This document shows, one piece after another, positions 36,075-50,033 of a stretch of 64,000 nt of DNA. The stretch spans positions 15,448,001-15,512,000 of the forward strand of contig OX327697.1 of NCBI GenBank assembly GCA_946807835.1, written 5' to 3'. The translations under genes and the position numbers were made by a program. Under the pieces are notes generated by a model that saw nothing but the letters and a program-made list of their open reading frames with translations, was not told the DNA's origin and did not search any database. How positions within the stretch are numbered: position 1 is the first letter of the stretch; each line of letters begins with the position of its first letter. The stretch is from Ailanthus altissimus (taxonomy: Eukaryota > Streptophyta > Magnoliopsida > Sapindales > Simaroubaceae).

Positions 36075-36990
36075 AATTTTATAGTGTTGATTGGGTGATT
36101 TAGAGTGTTGGATATGTTGTTGGTAAAGTCTTAGTGTTGAAATGGTGCATTTCAAGTATTGAGATGGATATACTAAGGTAGAAAACACCGGGATACCGCG
36201 ACCTTGATTCTGGGGCCGTGGCGCTAGGGCCTTCCAGGCTTCAGTGCTGGATGATGAGCGTTGCGGCGCTGGGGTTTTCAGGCCACAACGCTCAAGGATT
36301 GGTGCCACGGCACTGACGATTCTATCCTCCAGCGCCGCAACAGAAAGGGTTGGGGCCTTGGAGCTGACACTGTATACTCAAAAATTGTTTTAAATTAATT
36401 TATACATGTAGGGGTCTATGAGATACAGTAATAAGAGTTATTAGTCTGCATTATAAACTGGGATCATTTTTTTCCTATGCTAGTAACCACAATAGGAGCC
36501 CTACTGGTTGGGGTTAGTTGTGTTTGTACAAAAATAAATGACTGATTGAGAATTACTTCCTCATGAGATGAGACATAATATTCAAAGATCTCTCTTAATC
36601 AGATTAAATTGTATTACATTATAAGATAATGTTTTACAAGGTCCATCTTGTCAAGAGGTGTTAAACGGGTTACTACGATCTTTCCCAATATTGCTTCAGC
36701 ATGAGAGATTTGGTCGATGTGACTTAGACTATGTCGGTTAAACATGATATGAAATAAATATATGCAAACTTATTATCCAATATTGCTTCAGCGTGAGGGT
36801 AGTATTAGTAACATATAATTGATTATTGACAAGTTAATCTAGAATACACTTACCCAATATTGCTATAGCATGACGATAAAGTGTATTTAGGATCAGTGGT
36901 AAGAGTTACATAAGATGCAATTGATAAGAGTTGTCTACTTGTTGGGTGAACAAAGCGTAATATTGCTACAGCGTGAGGCTAGAGTAAAAT
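36075..36990 (+). other. Copia-1 leader with GC-rich palindromes and interspersed repeats
   Basis: 36175-36370 is a GC-rich block with repeated GTGGCGCTAGGG / CCAGCGCCGCAAC-type units. At 36682, 36776, 36853 and 36957 the motif CAATATTGCTTCAGCATGAG (with small changes) recurs at 77-104 bp spacing. No long ORF. The same leader beginning follows LTR E at 54.05 kb. Confidence 0.7.
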
Positions 36991-39900
36991 GTCAATGGGA
37001 TATATTTCTCATTATATAGTTTAAAAAGTTTAAACTGTCGTTATCCCGTTTGAGAGATTAAAGAGATTATGTAAAGCATTGAGAGGGGGTTTTAGATTTA
37101 AAAAATGTATAATAGTTATACTCATGGCCTAAAGCGTTATCTATTAAAGACTAGATATGTCTCGCTACATATCTCTTTAATTGTCTTATAGAGATAAGAT
37201 ACTTGTCTTATGGAGATAAAATCAGTACAAGCAATCCGTTAATATATTTGATTAATACACATCAACTATAAGGTACCGAGAAATATTTTGACTTGCTTAT
37301 GAATCTGAGAATAGTTCTAGATTCAAAAAAGTTTGGATATATCGATGATCAAAAGATAATAAAGAGGTGTTTCTGGTAAAGTCTCTTTGAAAGAGGTTAA
37401 TATTTATTAGAAATGGATAAAGACTATTTTGAGAGTCAAATTATATATCTTGACCTTAATATCTAGTGATCTTCACTACAAGCATGTGCACAAGAGATGT
37501 ACAAGTAGTATTATGCTCTATTTGAAAAATTATTTGATATATCCAAATCACAGGTAGAGAATACTCACAATGGAAAGTGTTTCCTCTATGATAAGGTTTG
37601 AAATAGTAAGTGTTACTATTCAAAGCACCTTGACTCCTTAGATATCTGTTTATCAAACATTGACATTTCACTAGCAAATGTTGTTAATCATACAAAGGTA
37701 TAAGATACCATCTGTTCTTCTCATATCTGCAAGCTGTTGAATGATTTGAGTCAATGTTTAGTTAACAGAATAAATAATAGTTCAGGAATTTTGAACAATT
37801 AAGAAATTGTGGCACATAAGATTAGGTCATATAGTCGTAAGATGATTATCCTATCTGGTTAAGAATGGTCAGATACTTGATTTGACTATAGAACATTAGC
37901 CAGGTTATAAATTTTGAATTTAAAGGAAGATGACCAGATCCTTGTGTAGGTGTTAGACATCGAGCCACTGATTTATTAGCACTGATACATAGGGATGTAT
38001 TTAGTCTAATGAATCATACTGCAATAGGTAAATTTCAATACTTTAATTTTTATGGTGATTTTCACTATACGAATATGTGTTTCTGGGAAATACAGGTTGG
38101 AAACTTTTGAAGTGTTCAAAAGATTTTTGACTCGAAAATAGAGAAATAAAGTTTTATGTATATTAAATGCCTTCGAATAAATCAAGGTAATTTATACATA
38201 AGCAGTATAATCACATATTATTAAAAGGAGATTGCGATTCTCGCTTAACATAGTCCTCTAAGATACTCCTCAACATAAAGGTGTTTTAGAAAGAATGAAT
38301 TAGACTTTATTAGATACAGTCTGATTAATGTTGAGCTTCACTAATCTTCTAGAATATCTATAAGATTATGCTCTAGAATCTACTTCCTACTTATTGAATA
38401 TAGTTTCATCGAAAGCCATTCCTTTTACTCTGTATGAGATATAGACTAAAAGGGATCCAAGTCTTAAGTATGTTAAAACTTGGGGTTATTCTGCTTGTAT
38501 AAAAATTACACAATAGAATAAACTTGTACCCAAAGGGTACAAGTACCGATTCATTAGGTATCCTAAGTACACTATAGTTTACCAGTTCTATGATTTAGAG
38601 GAATGAAACATGTTCGTTCCTCGTAATGCCACCTCCTAAGAGAAATATTTTCTTATGGGTTGTGGGGATTGTAGAGTGATTGGACTTGTGAAAGTCAATC
38701 AAAATGTATATGAACCGACGGTGAAATTTCAAGTTTAAATGAGTGAAATATATTTGACACTCTCTCTCCTTAGGCTAAAAAGGATATCAAGGCCACCATT
38801 TAGGTATGCTTGATACTTGAAGATGCCCTTGGTGTTTTCTTAGTTGGAGAAACGAATTCTTTAACTTATATGGAGGTGATGTTTGACATCGACTCAGGAA
38901 ATGGCAAGTGGCCATGAGATCTGAAAATTGACTTATGTATGACAATCAAGACTGGGACTTAGTTGTGTTTCTATAGGAATTGTTATTATCTGTTGTAAAA
39001 GAGTTTGCAGTGGAAGTATGGGCCCGATATAAAGGTAGAGACCTTTAAGGCTAGACTAATGATAACAAGTTACACTTATAAATCTAGAATCAATAATGAG
39101 GAAACATTTTTCATCAGTAACCATGCTTAAGTCAAATCAGATTTTGTTGGCATTGTCGCATATTAAGATTTTGAGGTTTGGCTGATGGATGTAAAGACGG
39201 CATTCCGAAATATATATCTCGAGCAAGAGACATGCATGGAATAGCCTGAAAGTTTTGCATTCAACCTAACTTTAAATCTAGTGTACAAACTTAGGAAGTT
39301 CATTTATGAACTTAAGCAGCTTTTTCAAAGTTGAAATCTTCGTTTTAATTAGGAAATTAGAAAGTTTGGTTTCATCAAGAACGAAGAGAAAGTGTGTGTG
39401 TTCAAAAGCGGCAGTGAGAGCATGATTATCTTTCTAGTTCACTACATGAAAGACATATTCAATGTCGGAAATGATGCTGATATGTTATAAGTCAATCAGG
39501 TAAGAGTTATTTAAGTATTCCATAAAAGATTTGGGAGACGCTTCCTATGTACTAGGAATATCGCTTTATAAAGATAGAGTTAAGAGGCTGATGAAACTTT
39601 CCCAATCTTCATATATAGACTAAGTCCTGAAAAGTTATAACTTTATTGACAGTGAGATAGTTAATGTGTCTTTCAAACATGACATTTATCTTTATAAGAG
39701 AAAGTATTTTTGGGAAGAAGAAGAAGGGTTAGAGTGTCTAACTTATCAAATGTATCAACTAAAAGTAGCTTAATATACCCCAAATTCTATACGAAACCTG
39801 AAATTAGATAGTTGTAAGAGTTACGAGCTGGTATCGGTCTAATCCAGATTATGACCATTAGATAGCTATGAAACATATCTCTTATACCTTAAAGGTATAG

Positions 39901-40434
39901 TGGATAAGTTTTTGAATTATGGAGAAAGTTTCTTACAATGAAGGGATGCACATATTCAGACTTTCGTTTAATCTAAATGTTAGAAAGTCTACATCTAGTT
40001 ATGTGTTTTTCCTTATCAGTATCGGAACTAGTCGAAAATGTGTAATATAGATGTCCATAGCTATTTCTGCCTTAGAGGTAGAATAAGTTGCGGCTTGAGA
40101 AGCTTGCAAAGCAAGAACTATGGATATTCAAGTTACTTGTAAAACTTAGAATAGTTCTGAGCACGATAGATCTTATCTCACTATAATGCAATAATAACAG
40201 AATAATTGCTGAAGCCAATAAGCCATAAAGCACACCAATATTTTGATCGTGTAGACTCTAAATACCATATAATTAGAAAGTTCTTGAATATTGGAGATGT
40301 AACAGCATCTAGGATACATTCCATAGATAATGTAACGGATGCACTATGGCCTAAACTTCTAAAGTGTTTAAGAAACACCTACAGTGTATTGGTATGAGAT
40401 ACTAATATGAATGGCATTGAAGCAAGTGAGAGTT
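36991..40434 (+). pseudogene. Copia-1 gag-pol remnant
   Basis: Readable blocks: RATDLLALIHRDVFSLMNHT (about 37960-38030, pre-integrase/integrase start), GYPKYTIVYQFYDLE (38555-38600), a VPRNAT box, MDVKTAFRNIYLEQETCMEX PESF (39185-39260) and YKLRKFIYELK (RT), VHYMKDIFNVGND (39440; the YVDD box reads YMKD), then RNase H: SALEVE-VAA-EACKAR (40060-40110) and DSKYHIIRKFLNIGDVTASR (40250-40330), ending in a purine-rich tract before LTR D. Stops in every frame. Confidence 0.8.
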
Positions 40435-42963
40435 TGTTAAAGCTGGTGCTTACGTGTCATTCTAATATTGTATGAATATTAATTATTAATATTTATAAAA
40501 TAAATATTTTGAATAAAATCATTAATACTAAAACATATATGGTATATTGCTTGTAATATTACAGACATTGTATGATTTGAAAAAGTTTAGAACTGATCTA
40601 AAAGAATTTAGATTAATGCTAAGAGTTAGCATCGCTGACAATTATAAATGCTAAAGAGTTAATAGGTTATAATAGTTAGTGAATTCTAAGGAGTAGAACC
40701 TTATCTGTAATGGGACAAAGATCTGAGGGTATATTAGTAATGACATAGTTGTAAGAGTTGTAATAAGGTTCTTGAAAATGTCATTATATAAGTATATTCT
40801 TAAACATTATGTTCCTAATCTATTTTCGTCGATGCAGGTTTGTCGGTGAATCCCTTTTATATAGACAAGTGTATGTCTATATCTATAGGGTACAGATGGT
40901 TATTCTTAACTGACTATGAGCTTGAAGCTTATATAGGTATATGAGTATTCAGTTAGGACTGAATACTGAACAGACTCACAAGAACCTCCAATAGACATCT
41001 CATAGTCAATAGATGATTTTCTCAAGTTGAGAAGTATTCGTGGTCCTTTGACCTGAGCTCCAAGGTGGGCTTATGAGTGATTCACCATGCTTTGGTTCCA
41101 CGCATGTCAGAGACCTTTCATGATCTGACCGCTGGGTATCATTGGGTATGGTCTGATGCTCATAGAGTTTGGTGTATGTAGATATGGGATCTGTCAACTC
41201 ATATAGGTGAGTTGTATATCCTGATGCTTAAAGAATTGTATTTTAGAAAGTTTTTTGGCCAAAGACAGATCCCTTGAAAAAAGAGCTTTCCGTGGGTTAA
41301 ACAATATCGCAAAAGTGTTTGCAGTATTGGTTTTATAGAAATACAAATATAGAGATAAGTTTATGGATGTGCTTGTAGGGATTTGAGGGTATTCATTTAT
41401 ATCCCCGCGCTTTCAGGATATAATTGACGGAATGACTATACGTGTACATTATAACCTTAACTTGTGTGGTCTAACGCTCTGATTTATAATATCTATGACG
41501 TGTACATAGAGCATTGATCACAGATTCATGGAAAAGTTTCATTTAATGAATAAAGCGATAACCTAACGAGTTTCGCAATATGAATTGTACTTGTTGTGCA
41601 CTGGGGAAGTGTAATAGATTGAATTGTTCAATCTAATAATTTCTAGCAAAACTAAATATTTGTTTCATGAACTCTTGAGATGAGTGTGTGTCAATACTTA
41701 AGTGTTAGGTATGTTAATTAGTTGACAATTGGTGTCGATCGATTAATTAACGACATGTGGTATATAATGAGTCTTTGGTTAAGTAAACTCAAGTATATGG
41801 TATAGTAAAACCTACTAGGGGGTTTACTTGGCAACCGAGTAAAAGCTTAAGGGTAATTTTATATATTTGATTATTTCATTGTTAAATAATCTATGTATTT
41901 GTTTATGTAAGAGTTAAATAAATATTTAACCTAAGTATGGTTAAGAGTTAACCATATGGTTAGGTTAAAAGAATAATTTTTTAATTAAATATTGTTTAAC
42001 GTAATCTAGGTTAATTGTTGACTAAGATTAGGTTAATTAATTATTTAATTATGAAAATGTAAGTTAACTTAACTCCAATTAAGTGTTAACTTGAGTTAGA
42101 TTAATTGAATATTATATTAATTACTTGGTGGCCATGTTTGGTTAACTTAACTAGGGTTAATAGTTAACTTTAGTTAGGATAATTTAATATTTAAATATAG
42201 ATTGCTTGTTGGACAAGTAATTTAACTTTACTAGAGTTAATAGTTAACTTTAGTTAAGTTAGTTGAAACCTTAGTTAAAGTATTAACTATGGTTTGATTA
42301 ATTAATTAATATATATATGAAATGAAACAAAAATGAATGTTGATTTTTGTGCAATTTGGTGGATGGCCATTTTGGTGAAAGGGAGGATGAAAAGTTGTTT
42401 TGGTTTTAAGTGTTAGAAATAAGTAAAACAAGTGAATAATAGTTGTTCTATTATTATTCATCTCTTTCTTGAAAATTTGGCCACCATTATAGCTATGGAT
42501 TTGACCACTTTGTTATTCAAGAATTAGGAAACAAAATCAAATTCATTGCTTGGTGAATAGTTTAAGTGTTAAACTATAAATTAAGAGTTAATCTTAATGG
42601 TTTAAATATTAAACCATTGCTGAAAAAATAAGGCTGTTATTCTAACGACTCAAGTTTACTTTATTGAGTCCTAAAATTGCCAACAGGTCTATTTCAAGCA
42701 GCACTCCAACTTAAAATGCACCAAAGGCTTGCGATGTGATTATTCTTAATTATGGTATTAATGTGATTAATATTTATTTTGTTCTTTATTGTAATAGAAT
42801 TAAATTTATTGTGTTCATTGCTTTATGAAATTAGATTTTTAGCTTCCACTGCGTATATGTTTGTGCATGAGATGCATAAATTATATATATATACGTGAAT
42901 TTTATGTGATAACACAAACCACATGCACACACCCAATATGTTTGGAATCGTTAACACCCTACA
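40435..42963 (+). repeat. Copia-1 3' LTR 'D'
   Basis: 2529 bp, TGTTAAAGCTGGTGC to AACACCCTACA, preceded by the purine tract GAAGCAAGTGAGAG and followed by AATAT, the target duplication. Uninterrupted, so it is the best reference copy of the family in this window. Confidence 0.9.
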
Positions 42964-43990
42964 AATATTTGATAAAGAAATGATATAAAAATAACCCAAT
43001 ATATCCATGTATATTTATAAAGAAGTTAGATTCTGGATTTGTATATATAGATGACATAAATTTGACTAAAACTCCTAAAGAGCTTCTAAAGACTATATAA
43101 TACTAAAAAAATAGAGTTTGAAATGAAAGACTTTTGATAGACAAAATATTTTCTTTGCCTGCAAATCAAGCATAAATCAAACAAAATCCTTATCAATCAA
43201 TCTAATTATACTAAAAAGATTATGAGAAGATTTAATATAATAAAGTCCATCTATTAAGTACTCTTATAGTTGTTTGGTCTCTTAAACTTAAAAAGGTCTA
43301 TTTTATCTTAGATGATGATAAAATATATGGTCCAAAAGTACTATATCTCAATGCAATTAGTACTTTATTATATCTAGCCTCATGCACCATACCAGGCATA
43401 GTGTTTGCCATGTACTTGTTGACAAGATTTAGTTCTACATCAACTTAACGTCATTAAAATGTTCTTAAATATATACTTTGTTACCTCTATGGAATGACAG
43501 GTTTTAAAGTATTTTATTTCAATGACATACAACAAATTCAAGTCTAGTTATGTAGATATTGGGTACTTATCTAATCCTTATAAAACCTGCTTATAGACGG
43601 GATACGTTTTGACTTATAACGGTACAGTAATATAAAACAATATTTCGATGTCATCTCCTCTAATCACTCTAATATTCTTGCACTACATGAAGCAAGTAGA
43701 GAATGCATATGGCTGCAATATATGGTTCATCACATCCAGAGTATATACAGCTTACCTCTGCAAAGAATATTTCAACCATAATATATGAAGACAATGTTGT
43801 TTGTATTTCTCAAGCTAGAAGTGAATATATCAAAAGAAATAGAACTAAACATTTTTCTTTGCAATTTTTCTACACTATGAGCTGCAATAAAGTAAAAAAG
43901 TTGATATTAAACATATACGTTCCAATAATAATTTTGAATATCTATTCACTAAATCTTTTTCAACATTAACTTTTGAAAAATTGATTCACA
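42964..43990 (+). pseudogene. Copia-2 RT end and RNase H
   Basis: Continues from 31417: NNPIYPCIFIKK, SGFVYIDDINLTKTPKELLK (43034-43090; the Y-DD pair is present), APLSTPM-like region, TRPDIAF-like and SDPHKGRS-like text at 43550-43600, then the clean ORF 43703-43969 with EDNVVCISQARSEYIKRNRT and KHFSLQFFYT, the RNase H end. Joined with 30150-31417 it forms one decayed pol. Confidence 0.8.
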
Positions 43991-44286
43991 AGATTTGCAT
44001 GTGTTAGCTTAACAAATTATCAAACTAACAAATGTTACTCTAAGGAGGAGCATATTTCTTGAGGAGAAAACTACAACAATTACAAACTTGCATTATATTC
44101 TTTTTTTTTCCTTTAACTAGGTTTTATTTTCACTGGGTTTTACTAGCAATAATTTTAATGAGAAAGTATTAAGCATATTCAGCATCATTGTACATTATAA
44201 AGTTGAATTTATTTTACTTAAGTTTTTCTCCCAATGATTTTTTCTTTAGCAATATAAAATACATCTAAAGTGATGGAATTCAATAG

Positions 44287-44345
44287 GGAGTATCATGAAT
44301 GGTGGCTTCCACGTGACACTTGTTGAAAAGATGTCAAGTACCTTT
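44287..44345 (+). repeat. Copia-2 3' LTR, left piece
   Basis: TATCATGAATGGTGGCTTCC to the target duplication ATGTCAAGTACCTTT. It continues after the LINE at 50034 and matches the minus-strand LTR at 2140-2397. Confidence 0.7.
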
Positions 44346-44399
44346 TTTTTTTTAGTTAAAGTAAATTTCATTGCTCAAACAACAAGAAATTTTTCCAGC

Positions 44400-47300
44400 C
44401 ATACCACTACATCAGAAATAATTAATGCAATCTTGGCTAACATATGAGCCATCAAATTTTTAGATTTCAGAGTAAATCTAATAGCTACATGACCTCTATC
44501 TCTTATAAGATTCTAATCTTATTAACTACCCATCCAATTTTCTTTAATGAGTTAATTAAGTCTTCAACCAAGTTGACCATATTTTTGGCATCTAATTCTA
44601 CAATTAGCTTATAGTAATTCAATTTCCTAGCAACTTTTAAGCCAAATTGAATTGTCTTTGCTTCTGTTACCTCTACATCAGTATGATAATTTTTTGGTGA
44701 GGCAACTATAGCTATGACTCTCCTTAATCATTTCTAATCACTACCCCCAAGTCAATCCTACAATCCTTCTTATTCACAGTTGCATCTATATTAACTTTTA
44801 GCCAATCTTCTCTAAATACTGTTAATAGAGTATCTATGCAAATAGATTCTATAACTGCTGATTAAGTATATCTACTCTGATGTTTGGTTGAATGTTATTA
44901 TAGGTTGTTAGCATTACTGGATTCATAGTAACTTTTTATTCTAGCCACTAACTTCTTTAAGGTCTTTACCATTTCTTTCATGATAAAATTATTTCTAGCC
45001 TTTTAGTTTGCCCAGAGCAACATCAATACTCTATAAGCTTCTTCTTGAGTTGTTACCAATCTAACATACTAAACAAAAAAACCCAATAGCTCATTTTCCT
45101 GCAACCTTTTGATTACCTTTACAAACTTAGAGCATTTTCATATATTCTTGGCTAATTTGTAAGCCATTAAATCATGAAAGATTCTTTCCTTTTCCCTAAA
45201 ACATATTAGACATAATGAGCTGTTTAGGATTTTGTTTTTTAGCCAACTTACAACTTATTGGTAATATATTGGTAAAGGCCCTCCATAAAAAAATGTACCT
45301 TCTATGGCACTCTCTTATTCTATATAAGCTCTCTTCTTTTCCCTGACTTTCCAAATGGTCCTGGTTTGCCTGTATGCCTTCCTCTCAAAGCTAGATAATA
45401 ACCACTCTTTACAGAGTATGTGCCCCTCTTATCATAGTGTTAACATACTGCATCTTTAGTTTTGAACAGAGAGAGGATAATATTTTGAATTTGTTCAACA
45501 TCAGCAACCCAAACATACTGTTAAATAACCTCATCCTTCCATCTGTGACCCTCATCAATCAGCACATCAACTTTACTATTAGTTGGCAACATTTAGGGGA
45601 GTTTTTGGCTTCATAGTTGTTTTCCTATGAAGCCAATTGCTATTGTATATTTCTACCTAACTTCCATTGTAAATTATCCATCTAACTTTCTTCAGCAGTA
45701 AGCATCTTCCCTAAATAATACTCCTTTATATATGCAATGGATTGTATCCTAAGCTAGCGTCCATAAACTACTTCTTTCTAAAGTATCTTGCTTTAAGAAC
45801 CTTGGCTATCAAAGAGCCTGGATTTTGGAGTAGCCTCTATCCTTGTTTGGCGAATAAAGTTAAGTTAAAGCAGGATAATTCTACAAACCCTAAGCCACTA
45901 TTATTCTTCCTTTGACACATTTTATCCCAGCTTGCCTAGTGAATATTTCCTCTTCTGTTTCCTTAGGCCCCCACTAAAATCTTCCCATCAATCTCTGAAT
46001 ATCCTCATATAGCCCTAATGGAAATTTGAAAACACTCATAACATATGTTGGCACATCTTATGCCGCTGTTTTTATAAGCACCTCATTCCTATATTAGAAA
46101 ACAACTTCTCCTACCAACCTTTGATCTTATATGATACCTTTAGTTTGGTTTCATTGAAGAATCACCTTTTATTTCTTCCTACCATGGAAGGTCACCCAAG
46201 ATATCTCTCATGCAGTAAAAATCTTTTAAGCTGGAATATTTCTTGGATGGCTATTTTCTAATCAACAAGGTATTGGGGCTCAAAATTATAGAGGACTTCT
46301 CATAGTTAAAGAACTGTCTAGATGCATTAGTATAACACTCTAGGATCTATTTTAGCTTATTACAACCTTGAGGACTAGCATTTGTAAAAATTAGGCTTTT
46401 TTACAAACAATAAGTGAGAAACTGATAAAGACTTGCTAAATTTGATTATGCTAAACAAATTTCTATTTTTTCCTTCTTATCAAGAATAGAAAGGCCTCAG
46501 CATAAAAAAAAAAAGAAGAGATAATGTGAAAAAGGACATTCCTATCTTAATCCTATTTCAAATACCACTTTGCATAGCAACCTTAAAAAAACCACACTCA
46601 CCTCTATCATAGGCCTTGCTAATATCTAGCTTCAAAGCAATTAAATCACCATTTCCCTTGTTTTTTTTTCACCTAATTTAATGTAAAGACTCAAAACCAA
46701 TTACATTATCATTAATCAATCTGTTAGAGAGGAAGGCATTTTGGTTAGGAGATATGATGCTCTCTAATACTTGTTTTAGCCTACAATCTATTATTTTGGC
46801 TATAAATCTATAAATAATATTGCACAAGCTAATAGGTCTAAAATCAATCATTTTTTGAGCGTATGACTTTTTAGGGATTGACGTTATCAACGTAGGGTTT
46901 AAGTTATAATTATCATCTTTAGAGTTAAGCATATACAAGCAAGAATTTATAGTATCTTGTCTAACAACACTCTTATGCTTCTAATAAAACCATGATAGCA
47001 ATTGGATTGCTATACTGCTTTCACTATTTCCTCTCTTGTGAATGACTTTTTAAGCTCATTATTCATCTTTGTAGTAATTATTCTGTAGAGGCCCTATAAA
47101 GCTGATTTCATCTAAATCATTCAAAGACTTTGTTGAAATAAAAATGTTGGAGAAGTAACCGCAAATGATTTGTTCCACCATATGCTCATCCTCCTTCCAA
47201 ACTCATTCCTCATCCATAATCCCTTTAATCTCATTTATTTCCTTCCTATTTGAGGCTATTGTATGAAAGAACTTGGTGTTTCTATCCCCCTCTTTAAACT

Positions 47301-48350
47301 AAGAAATCCTCAACCTATGTTTCCAATACACTTCTTCATTGTGTAATAGCTCATCAATTTGTTTTTCCTAGGCTTGTATCTCTTTGTTAGATTCATAATG
47401 CATGCCATTCATCTTATAATTCTTAAGCCTTACGAGTAGGTGAACCATCTTTCTTTTCCTTCCACCAAATTCCTATTTATTCCATCTTTTTAATCCCGTT
47501 CTCACTTTTGAAGTGTTCTCAATGAACCCTTGAATTGGGTTACTACCATGATATTCCTTTTCATTCCAGCAATCTTTAATACTTTCAACATATCCCCCAT
47601 AGTCATCTCATATTGCTTTATAAAGAAACCTGGCCCTAATTCTCATTCTTTTCTTCATTATCATATGCTACTCCCAAGTCTCTAATAGCACTGGATAATG
47701 GGATGATCTGGTTGCCACCAAATGCTCTACATAAAACCTTCTGAACAACTTCTTTCATTCTTTTTTGTTGAGGCATCTATCAAGTCTCTCCTCCACTAAT
47801 TTTAGGCCGTGTCTTTTATTCAACCAAGTATAAGGTATCCACTCCACCCCAATCATTCAATTAACATACCCTTATGGTTGTCCTAAACCCTTCAATTGCT
47901 TCAGTACTTCTGGGTGGGCATCCAATTTTCTCTTCACTCGCTAGGATTTCTTGAAATCTCTGCTACATACCCATGGAATTTTGAATATTTCTACAAGCCA
48001 TCCTAAGAGTTTCCATGTATGCTTCTTATTTGTTGCTTCTGGTAAGCCATAAATTCTTGTATATCTCCAAGATTTAGTTTATCTGTCCTTTACAATAGCA
48101 TTAATATGAGCCTACTGTAAGAGATTACTTTGAGATCAACATTATCTTTCCACATTAATGCTAAACCACCTCCCAGACCTTCCATACTAATTGTAAAATA
48201 GTTCTTAAAACTAAAGTCACTCTCAATCCGTTACATCTAATGATCTTACAGTTTTGTCTCACATAAAAAGATTATATCAGGTACATGTGTGTGGAGAATT
48301 TTATTTAATGAATTGAATGTCCGAGGGTTTTTAAAACCTAGGACATTTCA
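44400..48350 (-). pseudogene. LINE ORF2: endonuclease, reverse transcriptase, RNase H
   Basis: RT is clearest at 46938-46678: LNPTLITSIPKKSYAQKM, DFRPISLCNIIYRFIAKII, SIISPNQNAFLSNRLINDN, continuing at about 46640 as DLIALKLDISKAYDR (first catalytic Asp). RNase H: DWLKVNIDATVNKKDCRIDL and GVVIRND at about 44810-44720. Endonuclease-side text lies at 48.0-47.0 kb. Stops and shifts throughout. Confidence 0.85.
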
Positions 48351-48399
48351 GCTAATGGTTTTCACGGCTCTCAGTAGGGCTGTAGAGTAGCCACCACAT

Positions 48400-49950
48400 A
48401 TAACACTATCTAAAGATTAACTCCAATTAAATTCCCACCATCTTTATTTTGGTTCTGTTGGCTAATTGTCATTTGATCAAATTTGCTTCTTCTTTTTTTC
48501 CCCTCTAAGCCTTTTGAACTTGGCTCCATTTCATTTCTTTTGCTCAACCATTTCTTTAATTGAGCTTTTGTTTAGAACTCTAATCACTTGTTGGTGGGTT
48601 GTTTGCCCCTGACCCATTTCTAAGCTTAATTATTCAATTGGCATACACTCATCTTTTTTACTGTCTATGTTTCTAGCATTCAAGCTAATTTTTCCTGCCT
48701 ATTTTTCGTTTCTTCTTTGGTCACCATTAATAGCCTTGTTGTTATCATCTTTCCCAATTGAATTTTCACATACCCTCATGTCTATCAACATACTAGGATG
48801 TACAACATCAATAATTCTCTCGGGCGTCGCTAACACCTGTTTCCTAGTTCCTTGAGTTACTGGCATCCTTTTGGTTTTGGTCTCGAATCTTCTTGCATGT
48901 CAGGCCCCAAATATAGATCTGAGAGATTTTTCAGGTTGCTCTATTCTACTTGACCTAGTAGACATTCTTAAGCTGGTTCTCCACTTATATTTTCTCTCTC
49001 CATTCTCCACCTTTTCTTCAAACTCTCTGATGTCTTCCTTCTTTAGCCCATTTTTGTTGTCTCTTGGCTGTGTAGGTTTATTTTTTTCCCTCTACTGGCT
49101 CCAAGTTTATCTCTGGTAATGCCTGCTCTCATCCATATGCCATAAAGCTAGCTCTTCCTCTTCTGTCTTCTTTCTTTGGCCACTATTCTCATCTTTATCA
49201 TGTTGGCGGTCCTCTATTTATCTGTATGCATATTCCTTAAATGAAGGTCCAATTCACCCATATCGATAGTAAAAATCTAGAAGCTTCTTATATAGTATCG
49301 ACATTATGACTTCCTCTTCAAATCCTTGTACTCTCACTTTGATATGCCTTTTAAGAGGTTTTGTGACATCCAATCTCTCCTGAATCTTAATAAACTTCCC
49401 TATACACTCCCCTCTGTCATTTAATTCAATATTCTCTACCTTTTCAACCTTACTCCCTAATATCCTCACCATTGCGTTTTACATACAAATAATTGGAATG
49501 TTATGTATTTGGATACAAAATGATGTAAACTAAACTTCATTTTGCTTTTCTTACTGATTCCAACTACCGTTGCCAGAATGATTAATACTCTATCAAAGTG
49601 TTGTGGTTCAAAGGCTAAAACATTCCTTTTGTCTTCCTTCAAGTCAAATGTCAGACGAACGTGTTACCACTTCGCTTTTAATTTGGATATTTTCGCACAG
49701 GTCTCCATACTTATTGCATTATAACTTTGAATGCCTCCTTGTTCACTGCTTTACTGACTATAACCTTTGCCATCAAACATCTTTCTTTTAGTTTCTCTCT
49801 ATTTTCTTTTAAGTCTCCATCAATTTCAAATATCTCACTTTTTTCTTTAAGATTTTACGTGTCCTACACTGTTTAATAAATTGTCTGTATCCATGCCTTA
49901 ACTACCTCATACTGCCACTACTTGAAACCAGCACAGTACCATAAAAGCCC
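48400..49950 (-). pseudogene. LINE ORF1 (DUF4283 / CCHC knuckle type)
   Basis: The ORF at 49472-49254 reads LDVTKPLKRHIKVRVQGFEE then YKKLLDFYYRYG, the segment before the zinc knuckle in plant L1 ORF1 proteins (normally DFCYRCG), so the knuckle cysteines are mutated. ORF1 binds the element RNA. Plus-strand ORFs at 48667-49119 and 49542-49791 are antisense. Confidence 0.7.
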
Positions 49951-50033
49951 TGTCTCATTTTACTTTGTTCTTTCTATTATTGCAGTAAAGAGAGTATAAG
50001 AAGAAAAGAAAATAATATCAAAATGATACTTTT

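Larger units (their letters stand above)
31418..42963 (+). mobile_element. Copia-1: Ty1/copia element with 2.5-kb LTRs
   Basis: 5' LTR 31418-33857 plus 35962-36058 (2537 bp net), PBS TGGTATCAGAGC at 36063-36074, leader, decayed gag-pol to about 40434, 3' LTR 40435-42963 (2529 bp). Target duplication AATAC/AATAT. A 2.1-kb solo LTR of the same family (opposite orientation) sits in the 5' LTR. The two LTRs show visible base differences throughout, so this is not a recent insertion. LTRs this long are uncommon for copia. Confidence 0.9.
44346..50033 (-). mobile_element. L1-type LINE, near full length, 5.7 kb
   Basis: Flanked by identical 15-bp duplications ATGTCAAGTACCTTT (44331-44345 and 50034-50048), with a poly-T run at the left border that is the poly(A) tail of a minus-strand element. 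ORF1 remnants lie at about 49950-48400, ORF2 (endonuclease, RT, zf-RVT, RNase H) from about 48350 to 44400. Plant L1 elements with a terminal RNase H have this plan and length. All frames are broken. Confidence 0.9.

Noticed and set aside
36682..36979. Regular repeat spacing like a CRISPR array
   Set aside because: Repeats are variable, spacing uneven (77-104 bp), inside a plant retrotransposon leader.
48667..49119. Plus-strand ORFs of 62 and 82 codons rich in Leu/Phe
   Set aside because: Antisense of LINE ORF1 remnants; membrane-like look comes from complementing Lys/Glu codons.
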